In this document: positions 43,558 to 50,387 of the stretch, in pieces
Numbering within the stretch: the first letter of the stretch is position 1
Layout of the letters: every line of letters starts with the position of its first letter
Origin: Treponema sp.
Lineage (GTDB): Bacteria; Spirochaetota; Spirochaetia; Treponematales; Treponemataceae
NCBI GenBank assembly: GCA_016293915.1
Contig: JAEDCY010000010.1
Location: 1 to 64,000, forward strand
Reading direction: 5' to 3'
Length of the DNA stretch: 64,000 nucleotides
Notes under the pieces: generated by a model
What the model was told of the DNA's origin: nothing
What the model saw: the letters and a program-made list of their open reading frames with translations, nothing else
Database searches by the model: none
Program-made: the position numbers and the translations under genes

Positions 43558-44478
43558 TTATTCGGACAAATATTTCTTAAATTCAGGATACTGTTCGACA
43601 AAAACTTTTGCGGCTTTTTCATAATTTTCCCAGTTTGAGTAAAAAAGTGGAACTAAACCTGGTATGAAGGTGAGATCTGTAACATTCATATATTCGTATT
43701 TAATGTTATGCTCATCAAAAAATTGCCTTACAGAATCTACAGTATTATAAAGAACGTAAGCCAGGAAAGTTGAACAGACAAAACGATATTCAAGATCATC
43801 AGAGTTTATATCTACAATTTTATTTTTTGCACTTTTTGGATATTTTGCAGTTCCAAAAGCCCGGTATTTTTTATTGGTAAAATATCTTTTTCCAATGAAC
43901 CATATACCAATTTTGATATTTTTCAAAGAAGCATATTTGAGTTTTGTACTGGCGGCATATTTTTCTATAAATACTTTTGTATCTTCAAATTCTTTTTCAG
44001 AAACTTTGAGTGCATAAGTAATTTGTTCTGACTTAGCAGGGTCACAATGTTTCATGTATTTATTATCTTGTGGAGAACGACAGTTTTCTTCTGCAAGCTG
44101 ATATTTTCCTCCAAAAGTTAGTCCATAAAAACAATCATCCAGGGAAAAATTAATTGCAGAATGACTTAAGTCTGGAACATCTTCTGTCTTTGTAAGAGAT
44201 AAACCGCCTTGCAAGAAATTTGCAATATATAAAGGATTACTATAAATAGGATTATAAAGTCTTATGAAAATATATTTGTAATCAGGATCATCAGTTTCTT
44301 CGAAATGTACATCATTTGAAATCGCAAAAGGAATTTGAGGTTCTACTTCATAATCATATTCAATATCATGCTGGACGTAATTACGCGTTATAGTTTCTGT
44401 TGTTTTACATCCAATAAATAAAAAACTAAGAAGAGAAAAGAAGAGGATAAATTTAATTTTGTTAGTCTTATTAAACAT
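43558..44478 (-). CDS. Lipoprotein, possible NlpC/P60-type permuted cysteine peptidase
   Basis: A 306-residue protein. The signal peptide ends in SFLFIGC, predicting a lipoprotein. LSHSAINFSLDD (residue region 105-115) and FVCSTFLAYVL (about 233-243) resemble the His and Cys blocks of YiiX/YebB-like, circularly permuted NlpC/P60 hydrolases, in which His precedes Cys. Peptidoglycan or lipid amidase activity would follow from that family, but the match is by eye. The gene overlaps dCMP deaminase by 8 bp. Confidence 0.6.
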   Translation of the reverse strand: MFNKTNKIKFILFFSLLSFLFIGCKTTETITRNYVQHDIEYDYEVEPQIPFAISNDVHFEETDDPDYKYIFIRLYNPIYSNPLYIANFLQGGLSLTKTEDVPDLSHSAINFSLDDCFYGLTFGGKYQLAEENCRSPQDNKYMKHCDPAKSEQITYALKVSEKEFEDTKVFIEKYAASTKLKYASLKNIKIGIWFIGKRYFTNKKYRAFGTAKYPKSAKNKIVDINSDDLEYRFVCSTFLAYVLYNTVDSVRQFFDEHNIKYEYMNVTDLTFIPGLVPLFYSNWENYEKAAKVFVEQYPEFKKYLSE

Positions 44479-44965
44479 TTATTTCCAGCTTTTTGCCGGT
44501 TGGTTGATATTGATAATAACGTACACCAGCAGCATTCATTAATTTTTTGGAAGCTTCAACAGATGGAGTTCCGTCATATTTATTTTCTGCAAAAACAACA
44601 GTTTTAATTCCACTCTGGATTATTGCTTTAGCACATTCATTACAAGGGAATAGGGTAACATAAATTTTACAGCCTTCCAGTGAACCTCCGCGATAATTCA
44701 AAATTGCATTTAATTCGCTGTGAGTAACATAGGCGTATTTTGTTTCGAGAGTATCACCTTCGCGAGCCCAGGGAAATTCATCATCAGAACAGCCGCGTGG
44801 AAAACCGTTATAACCCATAGAAAGGATTTTATTATCTTGATCAACAATACAAGCACCAACTTGTGAATTAGGATCTTTTGAACGGAGACTTGCAAGTTTT
44901 GCAACTCCCATAAAATATTCGTCCCAAGAAATATAGTCTGAACGTTTTTTTATAATTGAACCCAT
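44471..44965 (-). CDS. Deoxycytidylate (dCMP) deaminase
   Basis: A 164-residue zinc enzyme that makes dUMP for thymidylate synthesis. The zinc site is HSELNAILN (His and catalytic Glu) with LFPCNECAKAI (two Cys). SQVGACIVDQDNKILSMGYN is typical of dCMP/ComEB deaminases. It is translationally coupled to the lipoprotein gene that follows. Confidence 0.92.
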   Translation of the reverse strand: MGSIIKKRSDYISWDEYFMGVAKLASLRSKDPNSQVGACIVDQDNKILSMGYNGFPRGCSDDEFPWAREGDTLETKYAYVTHSELNAILNYRGGSLEGCKIYVTLFPCNECAKAIIQSGIKTVVFAENKYDGTPSVEASKKLMNAAGVRYYQYQPTGKKLEINV

Positions 44966-45066
44966 AGAAATACCCTCACTTCCTGATTTTATATATTATG
45001 TCAAAAAAAAACAAAACGTACAAGAACGATAAAAATAGATAGAATAGTTAAAGAGAAAAACAAAGA

Positions 45067-46983
45067 TTAAAGAACATCACCAATCTGTTCATTATAAATT
45101 GAGAAAAGCTTTAATGATTTATCATGAAGATTAGAATTCTCTGTAACAGTTTTTCCGCAGAAAGAAAATTTTCTGCCTTCTTTTCTGGCTTCATTAGCTG
45201 CATTACTGATAGCTTGAACAGTAGCTAGAATAGGATGTTTGAAAATCTTGGTTTCGCTTTCTGTTTTTATTGCAATATCAATATCTTTTGAAAGAGAAAT
45301 TTCTGTCATTCGTTCATTATTCCCGCCGGTTCCGATTACAATATTTCCGTAGTGAATACCAATTCCGATTCTTATCTGAGGCATTCCTCGTTCAGAAAAT
45401 TCTTCACGGAGCTTTATCATTTCTTCCTGTATTTCGATGGCACAGTTAAGAGCAGCTTCTGCGCTGTTCGGAAAAATTGCAATGATTCCATCTCCAAGAT
45501 ATTTTTCAATAATTCCATTGTATTTTCTGATAAGTGGAGCTACACGACGAAGATAAGAATTCAGTAAATCAAAAACCTGAATAGGAACAAGCTTTTCAGA
45601 AATCGCAGTAAAGTTTCGTATATCAGCAGAAAGTACCGCAGCTTTTGAAACCTTGTATTCGCCGAGTTGAACTTCTGTAATATCCTTTTTACTTAAAAGT
45701 TCAAGAAATTCTTTAGGTACAAAGCGGTAATATGCTTTATTCATTTCTACAAGATTTTGGTTTATATCAAGAATATTCTGGTAATTTTTATTCTGTATAT
45801 AGGCAAGAAGAATAATCTGCCAGATAGCAAATTGTACGAAAGAAGGAGCCAGCAGCTGTAGGCCATGAAGGAAAGAAATGTGATTTATAAGGAGAATATC
45901 ACCTGTTGCTCCAATTGCTAGAAATACAAGAGAAAGGATAGCAAGAGAACTAAGAAAATCCGGTTTTTTAATAGTACTCAAAATAAAGAATAAAGAATCA
46001 ATAGTTAAAATGCTGTACATATAAAGCTGTTCAAATGGAACCAGTCGATTTGCGAGATGAATTGGTAGAACAAAATCAAGAATCAGAAAAATATAAGATG
46101 GTACAGCAAGAATTTTTGCTGGTATATATTTAAAAATATTTTTGTTTAAAGAATCAATATAAAGAGTAATGAAACCGGGAATACAAAAAATAGAAATAAA
46201 TTCAATTTTCAGCATCATGGAAAAAGGAAGTGCAGGGAAGAGTGTTTTTAGCAAAGGAAAAATAGAAGAAACAATTCGTGTATAAATTGTAAGAATCAGT
46301 AATGCCAGATATAAATACGATTTTTCTTTCTTGATGATAAATATCAAAATAGAGTAGAGAACAATCATTAAAAGAATTCCGGAAAAAATACTGTAGCTAC
46401 ACAGACTTTTGTAATGTGTATCTTTATAATATTGTTCTTCACAGAGAGTTATTTTGCCACGTAAACCACCTTTGCGGTAAATATCATTAGAAACAAAAAT
46501 TGTAAGAGTTACAGTCCCATCACTTTTAGGAAAGAAGGCAGCTGTTTCAAAATTCTGTTCGGCAATTGTGTTTTCCCATTCTGTAACAGGATTACCTGCC
46601 TGATAAATGAGTTCATTATCTGCATAAATTGTAAAAGCTGTATATGCTAATTTATAAACTGGAAAAACATATTTTGTGTCTGGAATGAGGTTTGTTAATG
46701 TGAGACGGTAAGTTCCGGAGCCCTTTCCTGTTTTAGTAATTTTCTGGATATCATCTGAAAGAGGGTATTTATTCCAGTCTGAAGGTGCAGAAACTACGAT
46801 ATCAGGTTTTGAATTTTTATCATAAGGCGGGACAAATTTTCCCCAGTAAAAATCCCAATTTGTTTCTATACTGATTTTTGAATTCATCAGATTTTCTGGT
46901 TTTTCAATTTTGTAAACAGAGCCCTGGGCATTCAATTGAAATAAAATAAAAAGCAAAGACAGAAAAACAATTATTTTTTTCAT
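45067..46983 (-). CDS. Membrane class III cyclase, metal-binding half (C1-like)
   Basis: A 638-residue protein. A signal peptide, a beta-sandwich periplasmic sensor (about 35-190, resembling 7TMR-DISM extracellular domains), about seven membrane segments (200-400) and a helical linker (YRFVPKEFLELL) precede a class III cyclase domain (about 445-600). Both metal aspartates are present, Asp454 in SADIRNFT and Asp498 in LGDGIIAIF, as is the purine-site Lys494. The transition-state Asn and Arg are replaced: the region NLAxR reads DIAIK (Asp569, Lys573), and the second purine residue is Ile562. Alone it should be inactive. It overlaps its paralogue by 4 bp. Confidence 0.85.
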   Translation of the reverse strand: MKKIIVFLSLLFILFQLNAQGSVYKIEKPENLMNSKISIETNWDFYWGKFVPPYDKNSKPDIVVSAPSDWNKYPLSDDIQKITKTGKGSGTYRLTLTNLIPDTKYVFPVYKLAYTAFTIYADNELIYQAGNPVTEWENTIAEQNFETAAFFPKSDGTVTLTIFVSNDIYRKGGLRGKITLCEEQYYKDTHYKSLCSYSIFSGILLMIVLYSILIFIIKKEKSYLYLALLILTIYTRIVSSIFPLLKTLFPALPFSMMLKIEFISIFCIPGFITLYIDSLNKNIFKYIPAKILAVPSYIFLILDFVLPIHLANRLVPFEQLYMYSILTIDSLFFILSTIKKPDFLSSLAILSLVFLAIGATGDILLINHISFLHGLQLLAPSFVQFAIWQIILLAYIQNKNYQNILDINQNLVEMNKAYYRFVPKEFLELLSKKDITEVQLGEYKVSKAAVLSADIRNFTAISEKLVPIQVFDLLNSYLRRVAPLIRKYNGIIEKYLGDGIIAIFPNSAEAALNCAIEIQEEMIKLREEFSERGMPQIRIGIGIHYGNIVIGTGGNNERMTEISLSKDIDIAIKTESETKIFKHPILATVQAISNAANEARKEGRKFSFCGKTVTENSNLHDKSLKLFSIYNEQIGDVL

Positions 46984-48920
46984 GATTCCTCTCCTGTTGT
47001 TTTTTTACTTTTTCTTGATAATTCATAAAGCTGAAGCGGCTTTTCTTTTCCTTTTACATACATTGCTTCAAGCTCTTTGATTTCGTATTGAAGTGTATTA
47101 TTCTGCGACATTAATTCTTCTAAAGAATGTGAAATGATAATATTTTTCTTTAATCTTTCACAAACACTTTCTATTCGTGCTGCTGTATTAACTGTATCAG
47201 AAATTACAGTATCATCCAGACGGCCTTCTTCACCAATTGTTCCAATAATCATTTTTCCGTAGTGAACTGCAATGTAAGGATTAATTTCGTAATTTTTACA
47301 TATATCTGATTGATTAAAGCGTTTTACACAGTCATTTATTTCCAGGGCGGTTCTTACTGCATCAAGTTCGGAATTCGGGAAGAGAGCCATAAAACCACCG
47401 CTTAAGAATTTACTTACAAATCCGTCATATTTTTTTATGATAGGTGAAACTAATTTAAGATATTCATTGAATATTACAAAATGATCTTCAAGAGATGGTT
47501 TAGATTTTTTACATTCAATGTCTACTTTTGAGAAAATAATACTCATTTCAATATTGGAGTAATCACCGAGTTTTGTCTTTGTAATAGAATCTTTGTTAAG
47601 CAACTGCAGGAATTCTTTTGGAACAAAACGCAGATAAGCTTCGTTAAGGCGTTTTAAATCATTAGAAGCTTTTGTCGTTGTTTTATAAACATCATTCTGA
47701 ATTGCCGCAAGCATAATAATCTGAATTACAACAAAAATTACAATGAAGAAAGGAAAGAGTGAAATAGGCATTAAGGTTTTTATTTTTGTATAAGCTGTAT
47801 CAACAAAGGCTCCTATACACAAAGTAAAATAGCTTAAGAAATTATAGAGTGAATATTTTTTTTGTTTGATTAAATTAGATATACTGAATATAACAACATA
47901 AAGCGCAATGATTCCCATTCCTATCTGCATTACAGGAACGAGACGGTTTGAATAATAAGCAGGAAGTACAAGAGAAAGAATTCCAAAAGCTGCCAAAATT
48001 GTGATGATTGAATGGCGCAGAGCTTTTTCTTTTATAAATTTAAAAACAATAAAACGTGTCTTTGAAGGATAAATCGAAAATAACATTTGCAGTATGGAAA
48101 TTGGAGCTACCCATAAAGCAAGAAATTCAAGTTTAGCTATGATTTCTAATGGCATCTTTGGAAAAAGAATTGAAAAAGAAGAATAACCGGCAGTACCAAC
48201 TCGCAGGGCAAAAACTAAGGATGCAAGACCAAGATAAAGATATTCAATTCTTTTATGATTGAAAAGAAATTGCACAATGTTCAAAAGGCTGATGAATAAA
48301 AGACTTCCGATAATGATGGAATACAAAACAAGAGATAATGTATTGAACTGAGAAATTATTTTACTTGTGCCAAAGAATACAGTGTCCCAAAGACCGCCTT
48401 TTCTATAAAAATAGTTAGAAACAAAAATTATGATTTCAGCATTTCCATTTTTATCCGGATAAAAGGTACATAAAATCGGTTTGCTTACAGAATTAGATTT
48501 TACATAGGAATTAAGCTTTTCAGAAAAATCAGGACTTGCAAGTGGGAAAGGGTTTCCGCTTTGAGCTGTTTTCTTTCTGTTAATGTAAATTGCACTGGAA
48601 GTTCCGGGAGATTCATTCATGAAAATTGCATATTCTTTATCTGGCTGAAGTTTTTCATAAACGTATCTGTAGCAGCCGTAAGTTTCTGGAGCAGTTTGAC
48701 CAAAGGCTTTAATTTCTTTATTCCAGTCACCAGGAACTTCGCACATAAAATCAGCAGGCTGTTTTTTATCAATAAGTGTAAAGGTTTGCTCTGGAGTTTT
48801 TTTTAAGAATAATTCCCATTTACCATCAAGGCGAATCAAATTAATATCATTTTCTGCGAAAAGAGATGTTGAAATTGTAAATAGAAGGAATGTCAAAAAT
48901 ATTTTGAAATGTTTTTTCAA
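46980..48920 (-). CDS. Membrane class III cyclase, substrate-binding half (C2-like)
   Basis: A 646-residue paralogue of the following gene with the same layout: signal peptide, periplasmic beta-sandwich, seven membrane segments, linker YLRFVPKEFLQLL, cyclase domain. Here SDTVNTAARIES is intact (Thr571, Asn578, Arg582) and Lys504 is kept, but the second metal Asp is Gly508 (KFLSGGFMALF instead of GDG), and the first metal site reads FSKVDIE with Val466 in the expected place and Asp467 next to it. Alone it should not bind two metals. Its ATGA overlap with the next gene couples their translation. Confidence 0.85.
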   Translation of the reverse strand: MKKHFKIFLTFLLFTISTSLFAENDINLIRLDGKWELFLKKTPEQTFTLIDKKQPADFMCEVPGDWNKEIKAFGQTAPETYGCYRYVYEKLQPDKEYAIFMNESPGTSSAIYINRKKTAQSGNPFPLASPDFSEKLNSYVKSNSVSKPILCTFYPDKNGNAEIIIFVSNYFYRKGGLWDTVFFGTSKIISQFNTLSLVLYSIIIGSLLFISLLNIVQFLFNHKRIEYLYLGLASLVFALRVGTAGYSSFSILFPKMPLEIIAKLEFLALWVAPISILQMLFSIYPSKTRFIVFKFIKEKALRHSIITILAAFGILSLVLPAYYSNRLVPVMQIGMGIIALYVVIFSISNLIKQKKYSLYNFLSYFTLCIGAFVDTAYTKIKTLMPISLFPFFIVIFVVIQIIMLAAIQNDVYKTTTKASNDLKRLNEAYLRFVPKEFLQLLNKDSITKTKLGDYSNIEMSIIFSKVDIECKKSKPSLEDHFVIFNEYLKLVSPIIKKYDGFVSKFLSGGFMALFPNSELDAVRTALEINDCVKRFNQSDICKNYEINPYIAVHYGKMIIGTIGEEGRLDDTVISDTVNTAARIESVCERLKKNIIISHSLEELMSQNNTLQYEIKELEAMYVKGKEKPLQLYELSRKSKKTTGEES

Positions 48921-49031
48921 AAATCTCTCCTTAATTAAATATTTTAACTCTTCTTATATTATAGGCTACTTTTTCTATTAATTAAATGATTTTTTATTTA
49001 TTTGGAAATTATCACTATTCAAAAAATAAAG

Positions 49032-49060
49032 GTGTCAAAACTGTAAAAACAAGATATAAT
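49032..49060 (+). promoter_or_regulatory. Promoter of the SpoIIE-type phosphatase gene, leaderless
   Basis: A perfect TATAAT at 49055-49060 with GTGTCA at 49032-49037 (four of six bases, 17-bp spacer). Transcription should begin about 7 bp later, at the ATG at 49067 itself, and no Shine-Dalgarno is seen, so the mRNA is probably leaderless. If translation instead started at 48986 this promoter would be internal. Confidence 0.5.
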
Positions 49061-49066
49061 TTAGTG

Positions 49067-50386
49067 ATGAATTTGAAACAGAAAGTGAAAAAAGGATTGA
49101 ATAGTCTTACCTCTTCTTATCAGCGGGCAAGAGTTGTTTCATTTTTTGTTACAGCATGTTCGCTTTTATATCATATTGCTATTTGTATTTTTTTCCACAT
49201 TATTGATATACAGCAGATGTTCTACTATAACTTTTTCAGTATTGCTATTTTCCTTTTAATTCTTATTTTCATTCCAAAGTTAAAATCCTATGTTTTGCCA
49301 TACTTGATTGCTCTGTTTGAAGTAATTGTGCATCAGATAATGGCAGATTATTTTTTGGGCTCATATTGCAGTTTCCATTCCTTTATTTTGCTGATGGGAC
49401 TTTTACCCTTCCTTGTTTTTGAAAATAAAAAACGTTATGCGTTTCCAGTAACTGCCATAAGCTCACTTTTGTATATTTATTTTTCATGCAGAAATATTGA
49501 GCCGCATTCTGATGTGCCGCAAACAGTTATTTTTGTAATCCGTTGTATGAATATTACAATCACAGTTTTCATGGTTATTTTTGTGATTTTAATTTATACA
49601 CGTGTTGTTTATCGAATTGAGATGCATTTGAAAAACCATAGTAATTCGCTGGAAAATGAAATCAAAATGGCTTCGGTAATTCAGCAGAGTTTTTTTAGAC
49701 AAGATGTTGATAATATAAAAAAATATGAAGTTGCTTATTTCAGCCGTCCTATGGTTGGAGTTTCCGGCGACCTTTATGATTTTTATAAAACTGGCGACAG
49801 GCTTGATGGACTTGGAGTTTTTGATGTTTCGGGACATGGAATTTCATCTGGCCTTGTAACAATGCTTGTGAAAAATATTATTCATCAGGAATTTTATAAT
49901 CAAAAAGATGTTGAGCTTTGGGAAATTGTAAATAGAATCAATGACCGTGTAATCGAAGAAAAAGGTGAAATACAGAATTATCTTACGGGTGCTCTGGTTC
50001 GTCTTTTTGAAGATAAATTTGAACTTGTAGATGCAGGACATCCGGCTCCAATTCTTTACAGAAAAAAAACAGGTGAATGTAATTTTATAAAACTTAGTGA
50101 AAAGTCTGTAGGTGTTATAGGTATTGCAGGCTTTCCTGTTTATTATGAATCCATGTTTTATGATTTTGAAGATGGAGATGAACTGATTCTTTTCTCTGAC
50201 GGCGTTGTTGATATCAAAAATGAAAACGATGAATATTTTGGTAAAGAGAGGCTTCTGGAAGCAGCAAAAGTTGTAATTGGCCGCTCGTCTGCTGAACAGG
50301 TTAATTTTATTGCAAACAGTATTTATTCTTTCTGTGGCAGTCGTGAACAGAATGATGATCTTACAATAATTGTTTTGAAAAAATAA
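49067..50386 (+). CDS. Membrane SpoIIE/RsbU-type PP2C serine phosphatase
   Basis: A 439-residue protein. The first 190 residues contain about six membrane segments with no soluble sensor domain. The SpoIIE domain follows, with all metal-binding motifs: VSGDLYDFY, FDVSGHGISSGLV, LFSDGVVDI and QNDDLTIIVL. Such proteins dephosphorylate anti-sigma-factor antagonists (STAS proteins) in partner-switching pathways. No STAS or anti-sigma gene is adjacent. It is divergent from the cyclase pair and runs straight into hrpB. The open frame extends to 48986, but the promoter position favours 49067. Confidence 0.85.
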   Translation: MNLKQKVKKGLNSLTSSYQRARVVSFFVTACSLLYHIAICIFFHIIDIQQMFYYNFFSIAIFLLILIFIPKLKSYVLPYLIALFEVIVHQIMADYFLGSYCSFHSFILLMGLLPFLVFENKKRYAFPVTAISSLLYIYFSCRNIEPHSDVPQTVIFVIRCMNITITVFMVIFVILIYTRVVYRIEMHLKNHSNSLENEIKMASVIQQSFFRQDVDNIKKYEVAYFSRPMVGVSGDLYDFYKTGDRLDGLGVFDVSGHGISSGLVTMLVKNIIHQEFYNQKDVELWEIVNRINDRVIEEKGEIQNYLTGALVRLFEDKFELVDAGHPAPILYRKKTGECNFIKLSEKSVGVIGIAGFPVYYESMFYDFEDGDELILFSDGVVDIKNENDEYFGKERLLEAAKVVIGRSSAEQVNFIANSIYSFCGSREQNDDLTIIVLKK

Positions 50387-50387
50387 T

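Noticed and set aside
44471..48920. Transposon or phage boundary near the signalling block
   Set aside because: No integrase, transposase, tRNA or direct-repeat flank was found.
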